Part shown: positions 8,159 through 17,110 of the stretch, piece by piece
Layout of the letters: each line of letters starts with the position of its first letter
Position numbering within the stretch: position 1 is the stretch's first letter
Source: Lachnospiraceae bacterium
GTDB lineage: Bacteria > Bacillota > Clostridia > Lachnospirales > Lachnospiraceae
Direction: 5' to 3'
DNA length: 31,076 bases
NCBI GenBank assembly: GCA_900770345.1
Contig: CAAGKF010000388.1
Coordinates: 1-31,076, forward strand
Made by a program: the position numbers and the translations under genes
Notes under the pieces: generated by a model
Told to the model about the DNA's origin: nothing
What the model saw: only the letters and a program-made list of their open reading frames with translations
The model's database searches: none

Positions 8159-11100
8159 ATGGCGTTTACACATCTGCACGTCCATACGGAATACAGCCTG
8201 CTAGACGGTTCTTCCAAGATAAAGGAGCTGACAGCCAGGGCGAAGGAGCTGGGCATGGACAGTCTGGCTGTTACGGATCACGGAGTCATGTACGGCGTGA
8301 TCGATTTTTACAAAGCGGCCAGGGAGGCGGGGATCAAGCCGATCCTGGGCTGTGAGGTTTATGTGGCGCCCGGTTCCAGGTTTGACAGGGAGAATACCAG
8401 CGGTGAGGACAGGTATTATCATCTGGTGCTGCTGGCAGAGAATAACAAGGGTTACCAGAACCTGATGAAGATCGTATCCAAGGGCTTTGTGGACGGTTTT
8501 TATTATAAGCCCAGAGTGGATCAGGAGCTTTTGACGGAATATCATGAGGGGATTATTGCTCTGAGCGCGTGTCTGGCGGGAGAAGTGCAGCGCTATCTGG
8601 CCAGAGGCATGTATGAGGAAGCTCTGAGAGCGGCAAATAAATATGAAAATATTTTCGGAAAAGGAAATTTCTTCCTGGAACTGCAGGACCACGGCCTGCC
8701 GGATCAGAAGATGGTCAATCAGGGGCTGATGCGCATGAGCCGGGAGACGGGGATGGAGCTGGTGGCAACCAATGATATCCATTATACCTATGCGGAGGAT
8801 GAGAAGGCTCATGATATTCTGCTCTGTATCCAGACTGGTAAGAAGGTGGCGGATGAGGACCGCATGCGCTACGAGGGAGGCCAGTATTACTGCAAATCAG
8901 AGGAGGAGATGAGGAAACTGTTTTCCTATGCTCCCCAGGCTCTGGATAATACGCACAGGATCGCAGAGCGCTGCAATGTGGAGATCGAATTCGGAGTAAC
9001 CAAGCTGCCCAAATTTGAGGTTCCGGAGGGCTATGATTCCTGGACCTATTTGAATCATCTGTGCCGCGAGGGCTTTAAGGGACGTTACCCGGATGATGAC
9101 GGAACCTTAAGCAGAAGGCTGGATTATGAGCTGGGAGTGATCCGCACCATGGGGTATGTGGACTATTTCCTGATCGTGTGGGATTTTATTAATTATGCCA
9201 GGTCTCAGGGGATCATGGTAGGGCCGGGAAGAGGCTCTGCCGCGGGAAGCGTCGTATCCTATACGCTGGGGATCACCAACATTGATCCGGTGCGGTATAA
9301 TCTGCTTTTTGAGCGTTTTCTGAACCCGGAGCGTGTGTCCATGCCCGATATCGACGTGGATTTCTGCTTTGAACGGCGCCAGGAGGTTATTGACTACGTT
9401 GTGCGCAAGTACGGCAAGGATCAGGTGGTTCAGATCGTAACCTTCGGTACCCTGGCGGCCAAGGGTGTGGTACGGGATGTGGGACGCGTGCTGGATATGC
9501 CCTATGCCGCCTGCGACGCCATTGCAAAGATGATTCCCAATGATCTGGGAATGACGCTGGATAAGGCGCTGAATATGAATCCGGATCTGAAAAAAGCTTA
9601 CAATGAGGATCCGCAGGTGAAGTATCTGATCGACATGTCAAAGCGTCTGGAGGGACTGCCCAGGCATACCTCCATGCATGCGGCGGGCGTGGTGATCGGC
9701 AGCCGGTCCATTGATGAATTTGTGCCTCTTTCCAGGGCCGCAGACGGCACGATCACGACCCAGTTTACCATGACTACGATCGAGGAACTGGGACTTCTGA
9801 AAATGGATTTCCTGGGTCTGCGCACCCTGACGGTGATACAGAATGCGGTGCGTCTGGCGGAGAAAGCCAACGGCATATCCATTGATATTGACCATATTGA
9901 TTTTAATGATAAACAGGTACTGGATTCCATCGGCACAGGAAGGACCGAGGGGGTGTTTCAGCTGGAAAGCGGCGGGATGAAGAGCTTCATGAAGGAGCTG
10001 AAGCCGGAGAATCTGGAGGATATTATCGCCGGTATTTCTCTCTACCGTCCCGGGCCAATGGATTTTATTCCGAGATATTTAAAGGGAAAGAATGACAGGA
10101 GCTCCATCACCTACGAATGCCCGCAGCTGGAGCCGATCCTGAGCCCCACCTATGGCTGTATCGTTTATCAGGAGCAGGTAATGCAGATCGTCCGTGATCT
10201 GGCGGGCTACACCATGGGACGGAGCGACCTGGTACGCCGTGCAATGAGCAAAAAGAAAACGGCAGTCATGGAGAAGGAGAGGCAGAACTTTGTTTACGGC
10301 AATGAGGCGGAAGGCGTAAAAGGCTGCATTGCCAACGGAATTGATGAAAAGACGGCCAACCATATTTATGATGAGATGATCGATTTCGCAAAATATGCCT
10401 TCAACAAATCACATGCAGCGGCCTATGCGGTGGTTTCCTACCAGACAGCTTACCTGAAATATTATTATCCTACGGAATTTATGGCGGCTCTGATGTCCTC
10501 TGTCATTGACAATGTAAGCAAGTTTTCCGAATACATTCTTACCTGCCGGCGCATGATGGGGATCCCGATCCTGCCGCCTGACATCAACGAGGGAGAAAGC
10601 GGCTTTTCCGTATCGGGAAATGCCATCCGCTACGGCCTTTCCGCCATCAAGAGTGTGGGAAAGCCGGTGGTGGACGCGATTCTGGAAGAGCGCGGAAAGA
10701 ACGGCCGCTTCCGTTCCATGGAAGATTTTGTGAGCCGCCTGACCTTAAAGGAGGTCAACAAGCGGACGCTGGAGAACTTTATAAAGTCGGGAGCCCTGGA
10801 CTCTCTGCCGGGCAGCAGAAGGCAGAAAATGGCTGTTGCGCCCACTCTTCTGGATAATAAGTCCAGAGAGCGAAAAAATGGCTTTGAGGGCCAGTTAAGC
10901 CTTTTTGACATTGCGCCGGAGGAGAACAGGGATGAATTTCAGATTACATTTCCGGATATTGAGGAATACTCAAAGGAAGAACGTCTGGCTTTTGAAAAGG
11001 ATATTCTTGGCGTTTATATCAGCGGTCATCCTCTGGATGAATATGAGCAGGCATGGAGGAAAAATATTACGGCTACAGCGGCGGATTTCATTGTAGATGA

Positions 11101-11644
11101 GGAGACAGAGGAAGCGGCGGTAAGGGACGGCCAGAAGGTGACCATAGGCGGTCTGGTAGCCGGAAAAACGGTGAAAACCACCAGAACCAACCAGCTGATG
11201 GCCTTTATTACGCTGGAGGATCTGATGGGATCGGTGGAGGTTATTGTATTTCCGAAGGATTATGAGGCCAACAGAGAGCGGTTTGTGGAGGATGCCAAGC
11301 TGTTTATCCGCGGACGTGTGTCCATCGGGGACGATCCTGTGGGAAAGCTTGTATGCGAGCAGGTGGTACCCTTTGAGGCGGTTCCGCGTGAGCTGTGGGT
11401 CCAGTTTGCGGATAAAGGAAGCTATCAGGCAGGAGAAACGGAGCTGCTTGAAATGTTAAAAGGCAGCGAAGGCCGCGATAAGGTTATCATTTACCTGAAA
11501 AAGGAACGGGCGAAAAAAATCCTTCCCTCCAACTGGAATGTAAGCGTTTCCAATCAGCTGCTGACTGCTCTTACGGAACGATTTGGTGAAAAAAATATCA
11601 GAGTCGTGGAAAAAGAGCTTGAAAACCTGAGAAAAATGCATTAG
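8159..11644 (+). CDS. dnaE: DNA polymerase III alpha subunit (DnaE)
   Basis: A family C replicative polymerase of 1161 residues, the normal DnaE length. The N-terminal PHP domain begins MAFTHLHVHTEYSLLDGSSK and includes LAVTDHGVMYG. The polymerase core holds GPGRGSAAGS and the catalytic aspartates in PDIDVDF (D399 and D401), with DFLGLRTL downstream. A helix-hairpin-helix region follows (NEGESGFSV... AIKSVGKPVVDAI). The C-terminal OB fold, about residues 990-1060, contains VTIGGLVAGKTVKTTRTNQL. In Firmicutes DnaE works beside PolC, often in lagging-strand primer extension. The ribosome site aaggag precedes the ATG. Nothing points to an intein or split. Confidence 0.97.
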   Translation: MAFTHLHVHTEYSLLDGSSKIKELTARAKELGMDSLAVTDHGVMYGVIDFYKAAREAGIKPILGCEVYVAPGSRFDRENTSGEDRYYHLVLLAENNKGYQNLMKIVSKGFVDGFYYKPRVDQELLTEYHEGIIALSACLAGEVQRYLARGMYEEALRAANKYENIFGKGNFFLELQDHGLPDQKMVNQGLMRMSRETGMELVATNDIHYTYAEDEKAHDILLCIQTGKKVADEDRMRYEGGQYYCKSEEEMRKLFSYAPQALDNTHRIAERCNVEIEFGVTKLPKFEVPEGYDSWTYLNHLCREGFKGRYPDDDGTLSRRLDYELGVIRTMGYVDYFLIVWDFINYARSQGIMVGPGRGSAAGSVVSYTLGITNIDPVRYNLLFERFLNPERVSMPDIDVDFCFERRQEVIDYVVRKYGKDQVVQIVTFGTLAAKGVVRDVGRVLDMPYAACDAIAKMIPNDLGMTLDKALNMNPDLKKAYNEDPQVKYLIDMSKRLEGLPRHTSMHAAGVVIGSRSIDEFVPLSRAADGTITTQFTMTTIEELGLLKMDFLGLRTLTVIQNAVRLAEKANGISIDIDHIDFNDKQVLDSIGTGRTEGVFQLESGGMKSFMKELKPENLEDIIAGISLYRPGPMDFIPRYLKGKNDRSSITYECPQLEPILSPTYGCIVYQEQVMQIVRDLAGYTMGRSDLVRRAMSKKKTAVMEKERQNFVYGNEAEGVKGCIANGIDEKTANHIYDEMIDFAKYAFNKSHAAAYAVVSYQTAYLKYYYPTEFMAALMSSVIDNVSKFSEYILTCRRMMGIPILPPDINEGESGFSVSGNAIRYGLSAIKSVGKPVVDAILEERGKNGRFRSMEDFVSRLTLKEVNKRTLENFIKSGALDSLPGSRRQKMAVAPTLLDNKSRERKNGFEGQLSLFDIAPEENRDEFQITFPDIEEYSKEERLAFEKDILGVYISGHPLDEYEQAWRKNITATAADFIVDEETEEAAVRDGQKVTIGGLVAGKTVKTTRTNQLMAFITLEDLMGSVEVIVFPKDYEANRERFVEDAKLFIRGRVSIGDDPVGKLVCEQVVPFEAVPRELWVQFADKGSYQAGETELLEMLKGSEGRDKVIIYLKKERAKKILPSNWNVSVSNQLLTALTERFGEKNIRVVEKELENLRKMH

Positions 11645-11742
11645 AATAGCGTTGAAAATTGTGAGGCAGATTGTGAGACTTTAGAGCATGAATGCACAGA
11701 GGGCATCGGTCCGATGTGCTGCGCATAAGGAGGTAAATTGCT

Positions 11743-12717
11743 ATGGCAAAGGCAGTGAAGACCATTGGAGTATTAACAAGCGGCGGCGATGCGCCGGGTA
11801 TGAACGCGGCGATCCGCGCGGTTGTGCGTGTGGCTATCAATAAAGGGCTGAAGGTAAAGGGAATCATCAGAGGCTATGCAGGTCTTCTGGATGAGGAGAT
11901 CGTAGATATGGATACAACAAGTGTGTCCAACATCATCGACCGCGGCGGCACCATTCTCTATACGGCAAGATGCAAGGAGTTCACGACTCCCGAAGGACAG
12001 CAGAAGGGTGCGGATATCTGCCGCAAGCACGGAATCGACGGCATCGTTGTAATCGGCGGCGACGGTTCCTTCCGCGGCGCGGGAAAGCTTTCCGCTCTGG
12101 GAATCAACACCATCGGTGTTCCCGGAACCATTGACCTGGATATTGCATGTACGGATTACACCATCGGTTTTGATACGGCAGTCAATACGGCAATGGAGGC
12201 TATCGACAAGATCCGCGATACTTCCACCTCCCATGAGCGATGCAGCATCGTTGAGGTTATGGGACGAAACGCAGGCTATATTGCTCTCTGGTGCGGTCTG
12301 GCAAACGGCGCCGAGGATATCCTTCTTCCGGAGCGCTATGACGGCGACGAGCAGTCTCTGATCTACCGTATTATCGATAACCGTAAGAAAGGCAAGAAGC
12401 ACAATATTATTATCAATGCAGAAGGCATCGGTCATTCTTCTTCCATGGCAAAGCGTATCGAAGCTGCAACCGGTATCGAGACCAGGGCAACCATCCTGGG
12501 CTACATGCAGCGCGGCGGTATGCCTACCTGCAAGGATCGTGTATATGCTTCTATCATGGGCGCCAAGGCTGCCGAGCTTCTGGCAAGCGGAAAGAGCAAT
12601 CGTCTGGTAGCCTACAAGCACGGTGAGTTTGTGGATTTCGATATTCAGGAAGCTCTGAATATGCAGAAGGATATCCCGGAGGATCAGTACGCTATCGCAA
12701 AGATGCTGGTTCGGTAA
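11743..12717 (+). CDS. pfkA: 6-phosphofructokinase
   Basis: PfkA phosphorylates fructose-6-phosphate to fructose-1,6-bisphosphate, the committed step of glycolysis. The protein has 324 residues, the usual length of the ATP-dependent bacterial form. Visible motifs are GVLTSGGDAPGMNAAIRA at the N-terminus, VVIGGDGSFRGAGKL, the catalytic PGTIDLDI (D131 and D133), EVMGRNAGYIA and GYMQRGGMP. The usual PGTIDNDI has Asn where this protein has Leu132; the two catalytic aspartates are kept. A strong ribosome site (aaggagg) precedes the ATG. Its product is the allosteric signal for HprK kinase activity, so it is linked in function to hprK and the crh-like gene in this window. Confidence 0.95.
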   Translation: MAKAVKTIGVLTSGGDAPGMNAAIRAVVRVAINKGLKVKGIIRGYAGLLDEEIVDMDTTSVSNIIDRGGTILYTARCKEFTTPEGQQKGADICRKHGIDGIVVIGGDGSFRGAGKLSALGINTIGVPGTIDLDIACTDYTIGFDTAVNTAMEAIDKIRDTSTSHERCSIVEVMGRNAGYIALWCGLANGAEDILLPERYDGDEQSLIYRIIDNRKKGKKHNIIINAEGIGHSSSMAKRIEAATGIETRATILGYMQRGGMPTCKDRVYASIMGAKAAELLASGKSNRLVAYKHGEFVDFDIQEALNMQKDIPEDQYAIAKMLVR

Positions 12718-12742
12718 GGATAAGAGAAACGGAGAGTTCATG

Positions 12743-12777
12743 CGGACAGACTGCGGCAGAAGCCGGCGGCCTGTCCG
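12743..12777 (+). other. GC-rich hairpin after pfkA
   Basis: The arms cggacag and ctgtccg enclose an inner cggc/gccg stem. No T run follows, so it may be an mRNA-stabilising or attenuating structure in the pfkA trailer and not a standard terminator. An open frame crosses it, but the coding start is placed downstream at 12812. Confidence 0.5.
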
Positions 12778-12811
12778 TAAGTTGTTCTTCAACCGGAAGG
12801 GAGACTGGGAT

Positions 12812-13171
12812 ATGATGGATACGGTTGTGCTCTGCGGAGCCAATTCCTATAATCAGAAGTATTATTTTAACCGGGATTTTGATTCCCTGCCTCAGTCTGT
12901 AAAGGACGAAATCCACATTATGTGCGTCCTGTTTACAGAGGATGTGGGAGGAGTTCTGACCATGGAGTTTGATGACAGGGGAAACCTGGAATTCAAGGTC
13001 AGCTCCGAGGAGGGAGATTACCTCTTTGATGAGATCGGAAGCGTTTTAAAGATCAAACAGTATCAGGAGGAAAAACGGGAGCTTCTGGAGGCCCTGGAAT
13101 TGTATTACAGAACCTTTTTCCTGGGGGAGGATGTGGATCCGGAGGAAGTCGAAGAAAATCATGAAGCTTAG
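12812..13171 (+). CDS. Conserved small acidic protein (DUF6145-like)
   Basis: A 119-residue protein beginning MMDTVVLCGANSYNQKYYF. The middle part reads SLPQSVKDEIHIMCVLFTED and then VGGVLTMEFD. The C-terminus is a Glu-rich helix (QEEKRELLEALELYYRTFF). I associate this pattern with a Lachnospiraceae-type conserved family (DUF6145), from memory and not from a search. The ATG at 12812 has the ribosome site aagggag 8 nt upstream; a longer frame from 12740 lacks one and crosses a hairpin. It overlaps the dusB start by 11 nt, so translation is probably coupled. Function unknown. Confidence 0.7.
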   Translation: MMDTVVLCGANSYNQKYYFNRDFDSLPQSVKDEIHIMCVLFTEDVGGVLTMEFDDRGNLEFKVSSEEGDYLFDEIGSVLKIKQYQEEKRELLEALELYYRTFFLGEDVDPEEVEENHEA

Positions 13172-14138
13172 AATCGGAAACACAGTTCTTGAGAATAATG
13201 TAATACTGGCACCCATGGCAGGAGTCACCGACCTGCCATTTCGTTTGCTTTGCCGGGAACAGGGAGCAGGCATGGTGGTGACAGAGATGGTCAGCGCAAA
13301 AGCTATTCTTTACAGGAACAGGAATACAAAAGAGCTTCTCCATATCGATCCGGCAGAGCAGCCGGCGGCGGTGCAGCTTTTTGGCTCGGAGCCGGATATT
13401 ATGGCGGAGATCGCCGCTCAGATCCAGGATGGCCCCTATGCCGCCATAGATGTCAATATGGGCTGTCCCGTGCCGAAGATCGTAAACAACGGAGAGGGTT
13501 CCGCACTGATGAAGAATCCGAAGCTGGCGGAGCAGATCCTGACTGCCATGGTAAAGGCGGTGAAAAAGCCTGTTACGGTAAAATTCCGCAAGGGCTTTCA
13601 TGACAAAAGTGTCAACGCAGTGGAGTTTGCCAGAATGGCGGAAAGCTGCGGAGTGGCTGCGGTGGCTGTCCATGGCCGTACCAGGGAGCAGTATTATTCC
13701 GGAAAGGCGGACTGGGATATCATTCGTCAGGTTAAGGAAGCGGTGAAAATCCCGGTCATCGGAAACGGAGACATTTTCACGCCGCAGGATGCGAAAAGAA
13801 TGCTTGAGGAGACAGGCTGCGACGGAATCATGGTAGCCAGAGGCGCTAAGGGAAATCCCTGGCTCTTTCACAGGATCAATCATTATCTGGATACGGGAGA
13901 GCTGCTTGCGGGTCCGTCTCTTGAAGAGATCCGGGATATGATCCTCCGCCACGGAAAAATGCTGGCTGAATACAAGGGTGAATCCATCGCAATGCGGGAA
14001 ATGCGGGGACATATGGCCTGGTACACCAAGGGAATGCCCCATTCCGCCTCCCTGAGAAATGAGATCAATCAGGTAGAAACGCTGGAGGGTCTGGCTCAGC
14101 TTTTGGATGTCCGGTATTTCCGGGAAATGCATTCTTGA
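13161..14138 (+). CDS. dusB: tRNA-dihydrouridine synthase
   Basis: An FMN enzyme that reduces uridine to dihydrouridine in the tRNA D-loop. The N-terminal part has VILAPMAGVTDLPFRLLC, which binds FMN. The catalytic Cys lies in NMGCPVPK (C102), followed by NNGEGSALMKNP. VHGRTREQYYSGKADW and IGNGDIFTPQDAKRML are also typical. The 325-residue length fits the DusB/Dus group of Firmicutes. The ATG at 13161 gives the canonical start MKLRIGNTVL and overlaps the upstream gene; ggaggaag lies 12 nt before it. A longer frame from 13131 is not supported. The next promoter begins within the last codons of this gene. Confidence 0.92.
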   Translation: MKLRIGNTVLENNVILAPMAGVTDLPFRLLCREQGAGMVVTEMVSAKAILYRNRNTKELLHIDPAEQPAAVQLFGSEPDIMAEIAAQIQDGPYAAIDVNMGCPVPKIVNNGEGSALMKNPKLAEQILTAMVKAVKKPVTVKFRKGFHDKSVNAVEFARMAESCGVAAVAVHGRTREQYYSGKADWDIIRQVKEAVKIPVIGNGDIFTPQDAKRMLEETGCDGIMVARGAKGNPWLFHRINHYLDTGELLAGPSLEEIRDMILRHGKMLAEYKGESIAMREMRGHMAWYTKGMPHSASLRNEINQVETLEGLAQLLDVRYFREMHS

Positions 14139-14163
14139 CAATAGCTGTTTTTTCTTATATAAT
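14135..14163 (+). promoter_or_regulatory. Consensus sigma-A promoter for greA-lysS
   Basis: TTGACA at 14135-14140 and TATAAT at 14158-14163 are separated by exactly 17 nt, a perfect housekeeping consensus. The -35 box overlaps the dusB stop codon. The leader to the greA ATG is about 100 nt, AT-rich and without obvious structure. Confidence 0.9.
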
Positions 14164-14267
14164 ACACTGAATGTGTGGGGAAAAACGGAAATAGAATAGT
14201 ATATCCAATATATCCAATTATATCAGGAAATAAGTAAAAAGAAGTAAAAAGGAAGGAAGCAAAAAAC

Positions 14268-14750
14268 ATGGCAGACAAGAAACACATTCTGACTTACGCC
14301 GGATTAAAGCAGTATGAGGATGAGCTGCAGAATCTGAAGGTTGTCAGGAGAAAAGAAGTAGCGCAGAAGATCAAAGAGGCGAGAGAGCAGGGGGATCTGT
14401 CGGAGAACGCTGAATATGATGCTGCAAAGGATGAGCAGAGAGATATCGAGCTTCGTATCGAGGAGCTGGAGAAGCTGCTGAAGAACGCAGAGGTAGTTGT
14501 TGAGGATGAGATCGACCTTGACAAGATCAATATCGGATGTAAGGTTAAGCTTCTGGATGTGGAGTTTGATGAGGAGATGGAGTTCTTTATCGTAGGTTCC
14601 ACCGAGGCCAACAGCCTTCAGAATAAGATTTCCAATGAGTCACCGGTAGGCCGCGCTCTGATCGGCAAGGTGGTAGGTGATGTTGTGGATGTGGAAACAC
14701 AGGCCGGCGTCATTCAGTATAAGGTGCTGGAGATCCAGAGAGTACAGTAA
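14268..14750 (+). CDS. greA: Transcription elongation factor GreA
   Basis: GreA rescues backtracked RNA polymerase by stimulating transcript cleavage through its coiled-coil tip. The 160 residues are the normal length. The N-terminal coiled coil contains the acidic tip region ARE QGDLSENAEYDAAKDEQ, with the conserved LSENAEY motif. The C-terminal FKBP-like domain holds NKISNESPVGRALIGKVVGD. The ribosome site (aggaagg) precedes the ATG. It is followed 42 nt later by lysS; the greA-lysS pair is common in Clostridia. Confidence 0.96.
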   Translation: MADKKHILTYAGLKQYEDELQNLKVVRRKEVAQKIKEAREQGDLSENAEYDAAKDEQRDIELRIEELEKLLKNAEVVVEDEIDLDKINIGCKVKLLDVEFDEEMEFFIVGSTEANSLQNKISNESPVGRALIGKVVGDVVDVETQAGVIQYKVLEIQRVQ

Positions 14751-14792
14751 TCAAAGTCAATTGTCAAATTATAACACAAAGGAGTGCAGACC

Positions 14793-16286
14793 GTGGGAGA
14801 GCAGAAGGCAAATCAGACCGAGCAGGATTTAAATCATGTGCTGAAGGCACGCCGCGACAAGCTGGCTGAGCTTCAGGCAGCTGGAAAGGATCCTTTCCAG
14901 ATCACAAAATATGAGGTAACTGCCCACAGCATGGATATCAGGGATAACTATGAAGAGTGGGAGGGCAGGGAAGTAAGCGTTGCCGGACGTTTGATGTTCA
15001 AGCGTGTAATGGGCAAGGCTTCTTTCTGCAACGTACAGGATCTTAAGGGAAGCATCCAGGTTTACGTTGCCCGTGACAATGTAGGCGAGGATCCCTACAA
15101 GGATTTCAAAAAGATGGATATCGGTGATATCGTAGGCGTGAAAGGAACAGCTTTCACTACCAAGACAGGTGAGAAATCCATCCATGCCACAGAGGTGACC
15201 CTTCTTTCCAAGAGCCTTCAGGTTCTTCCGGAGAAATTCCACGGTCTGACTGATACCGATATGCGCTACCGTCAGCGTTATGTGGATCTGATCATGAACG
15301 CAGAGGTAAAGGATACTTTTATCAAGCGTTCCAGGATCCTGGCCGCTATTCGTACTTATCTGAGCGGCGAGGGCTTTATGGAGGTTGAGACGCCAATGCT
15401 GGTGTCCAATGCCGGCGGCGCATCCGCAAGGCCTTTTGAGACCCATTTCAATGCTCTGGATGAGGATTTTAAGCTTCGTATTTCTCTGGAGCTTTACTTA
15501 AAGAGACTGATCGTAGGCGGTCTTGAAAGAGTTTATGAGATCGGCCGTGTATTCCGGAATGAGGGTCTTGACACCAGACACAATCCGGAGTTTACACTGA
15601 TGGAGCTGTATCAGGCATACACCGATTACCACGGCATGATGGATCTGACTGAAAATATGTACCGCTATGTGGCTCAGGAAGTTCTGGGCACTACAAAGAT
15701 CACTTACAACGGCATCGAGATGGATCTGGGCAAGCCCTTTGAGCGCATTACCATGGTAGATGCGGTAAAGAAATATTCCGGCGTAGACTTCAACGAGATC
15801 CATACACTGGAAGAGGCAAGAGCCATCGCAAAAGAAAAGCATGTGGAATTTGAAGAGCGCCACAAGAAGGGCGACATCCTGAATCTGTTCTTCGAGGAAT
15901 TCGTAGAAGAGCACCTGATCCAGCCTACCTTTGTAATGGATCATCCGGTGGAGATCTCTCCGCTGACCAAGAAAAAGCCGGGGAATCCCGATTATGTAGA
16001 GCGTTTCGAGTTCTTCATGAACGGCTGGGAGATGGCCAACGCCTACTCCGAGCTCAATGATCCTATCGATCAGAGGGAGCGCTTCAAAGCGCAGGAAGAG
16101 CAGTTCGCTGCCGGCGATGAAGAAGCAAACCATACAGATGAGGACTTCTTAAACGCACTGGAGATCGGTATGCCTCCTACGGGCGGCATCGGCTTCGGTA
16201 TCGACAGAATGTGCATGCTGTTGACAGATTCGGCAGCGATCAGGGACGTTTTGTTGTTCCCGACGATGAAGTCACTCGATAAGTAA
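14793..16286 (+). CDS. lysS: Lysyl-tRNA synthetase (class II), 3' end rebuilt by an integrated element
   Basis: LysS charges tRNA-Lys with lysine. The N-terminal OB-fold anticodon-binding domain (about residues 50-160) contains VSVAGRLMFKRVMGKASF. Class II motif 2 is RVYEIGRVFRNEGLDTRHNPE with FTLMELYQAY, and motif 3 is GIGFGIDRMCMLL. The start is taken as GTG at 14793, 8 nt after aaaggag, giving 497 residues. The alternative GTG at 14784 overlaps the ribosome site. The last codons (PTMKSLDK-stop) lie at the left attachment site of the element that follows. A second copy of that tail at 25166-25195 uses different synonymous codons, so the present C-terminus is supplied by the element and the protein is restored intact. 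Confidence 0.95.
   Translation: MGEQKANQTEQDLNHVLKARRDKLAELQAAGKDPFQITKYEVTAHSMDIRDNYEEWEGREVSVAGRLMFKRVMGKASFCNVQDLKGSIQVYVARDNVGEDPYKDFKKMDIGDIVGVKGTAFTTKTGEKSIHATEVTLLSKSLQVLPEKFHGLTDTDMRYRQRYVDLIMNAEVKDTFIKRSRILAAIRTYLSGEGFMEVETPMLVSNAGGASARPFETHFNALDEDFKLRISLELYLKRLIVGGLERVYEIGRVFRNEGLDTRHNPEFTLMELYQAYTDYHGMMDLTENMYRYVAQEVLGTTKITYNGIEMDLGKPFERITMVDAVKKYSGVDFNEIHTLEEARAIAKEKHVEFEERHKKGDILNLFFEEFVEEHLIQPTFVMDHPVEISPLTKKKPGNPDYVERFEFFMNGWEMANAYSELNDPIDQRERFKAQEEQFAAGDEEANHTDEDFLNALEIGMPPTGGIGFGIDRMCMLLTDSAAIRDVLLFPTMKSLDK
16258..16273 (+). repeat. Left attachment site (attL core)
   Basis: The 16-bp core tcccgacgatgaagtc lies in the final codons of lysS and is repeated exactly at 25167-25182. 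Sequence to the right of the core here is element-derived and completes lysS with TCA CTC GAT AAG TAA. Confidence 0.9.
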
Positions 16287-16336
16287 AAAGCCGAAAATAG
16301 GGCGTTTACAAGCGATTTAAGAGGCTTAAATTTGCA

Positions 16337-16357
16337 TTTTACGACAGAGTTACGACA
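16337..16357 (+). repeat. Left pair of probable integrase arm-type sites
   Basis: ttttacgaca at 16337-16346 and agttacgaca at 16348-16357 share TTACGACA in direct orientation. The same motif recurs near the right end at 25027-25058. Paired direct repeats inside both ends are the usual layout for N-terminal arm binding by tyrosine integrases of the Tn916/lambda type. Confidence 0.65.
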
Positions 16358-16388
16358 AATGGTGAGCCTTGATATAGTAAAAAATTAA

Positions 16389-16429
16389 GACATCATTACT
16401 TATAGTGATATAGGTAGTGGTGTCTTTTT
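16389..16429 (+). terminator. Terminator now serving lysS, carried by the element
   Basis: gacatcatt pairs with agtggtgtc through G-U wobbles, followed by ttttt. It is about 100 nt after the lysS stop and inside the element, so the element appears to bring its own terminator for the gene it interrupts. Confidence 0.65.
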
Positions 16430-16600
16430 GTATGTCGGGATAATTTACATTTTAGTAGGCAGCAGTTGTTGTGGGAAAGGGTATATCTGATGTTTTCATA
16501 CGATGAAGTGGAAATTTAGAGTGTCGAAGTATATATATTATTCATTCACACGACGCATTTTTAAAATATTATCGAACTATGATAAAAAGTATGGAAAATG

Positions 16601-16626
16601 AAAAAAGCCTAGAAAATAAGGCTTTT
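16601..16626 (-). terminator. Terminator of the xre repressor gene
   Basis: Read on the minus strand, aaaagcct and aggctttt form an 8-bp stem with an 8-nt loop, ending in a run of T. It lies 100 nt downstream of the repressor stop and would protect lysS from antisense reading. Confidence 0.75.
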
Positions 16627-16725
16627 CGGGGATTCTGTATTTTGCTAGATTGATAGTGAAAATGGCTGAAACCATTGAAAATAAAGGGTTTTATCGAACT
16701 CAATCGAAAATGGCTACCGAACTCA

Positions 16726-17016
16726 TTATCGAACATCATTATTTTTAATTCTAAGCATATCTACTAATTGTGAAACCAATTCAATTTCATTATCATTTAA
16801 TCCAGTAACGTCAATATTTCTTTTATCGGTCATGCCTAATAAATAATCGGTAGATACATGGAAGATACGAGCCAATTTTACAAGTACGTCATATGAAGGA
16901 TAGCGTGTGCCAGATTCATAAGATGATACAGCACTTATGGCTAATCCGATTCTATCAGCAACTTGTTTTTGAGTTAGTTTCTTTTCGATTCTAAGAGATT
17001 TCAATTTTTCCCCCAT
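16726..17016 (-). CDS. Xre-family transcriptional repressor
   Basis: A 96-residue protein with an N-terminal helix-turn-helix of the Cro/C1 type: MGEKLKSLRIEKKLTQKQVA, then DRIGLAISAVSSYESGTRYP and VLVKLARIFHVSTDYLLGM. The start is the ATG giving the canonical MGEKLK N-terminus; an in-frame GTG 18 nt upstream (17034) is the alternative. It is the only minus-strand gene in the window and is divergent from the cargo operon. The 147-nt intergenic space holds a perfect palindrome and a strong promoter. It probably represses the cargo operon and itself, like a phage or element immunity repressor. No protease or dimerization domain is visible beyond the short C-terminal helix. Confidence 0.9.
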   Translation of the reverse strand: MGEKLKSLRIEKKLTQKQVADRIGLAISAVSSYESGTRYPSYDVLVKLARIFHVSTDYLLGMTDKRNIDVTGLNDNEIELVSQLVDMLRIKNNDVR

Positions 17017-17075
17017 ATTCACCAACTGTATCACCTACTTTCACAGATAGTGTATCAGTAAGTATTTCCAAATTG

Positions 17076-17091
17076 GTGTAATCTATTACAC
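17076..17091. promoter_or_regulatory. Palindromic operator candidate (GTGTAAT-CT-ATTACAC)
   Basis: A perfect inverted repeat with 7-bp arms and a 2-nt centre. It lies between the divergent repressor and cargo genes, 20 nt upstream of the cargo -35 box. It is the natural candidate for the Xre binding site. A separate direct repeat of tgtatca (17027-17033 and 17051-17057) lies nearer the repressor start. Confidence 0.65.
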
Positions 17092-17110
17092 AAAAACGGA
17101 AAGTATTTTG

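Larger units (their letters stand above)
16287..16725. other. Gene-free left end of the element
   Basis: This 439-nt stretch holds no convincing gene. It contains the left arm-site pair, the lysS terminator, a minus-strand terminator for the repressor gene, and several copies of ATCGAACT-like repeats (16571-16578, 16693-16700, 16716-16723 as ACCGAACT, 16728-16735 as ATCGAACA). The rest is AT-rich without recognisable features. Confidence 0.6.

Noticed and set aside
12740..12811. Longer start for the small protein between pfkA and dusB
   Set aside because: The region is a GC-rich hairpin with Arg-rich translation and no ribosome site; the conserved start is at 12812.
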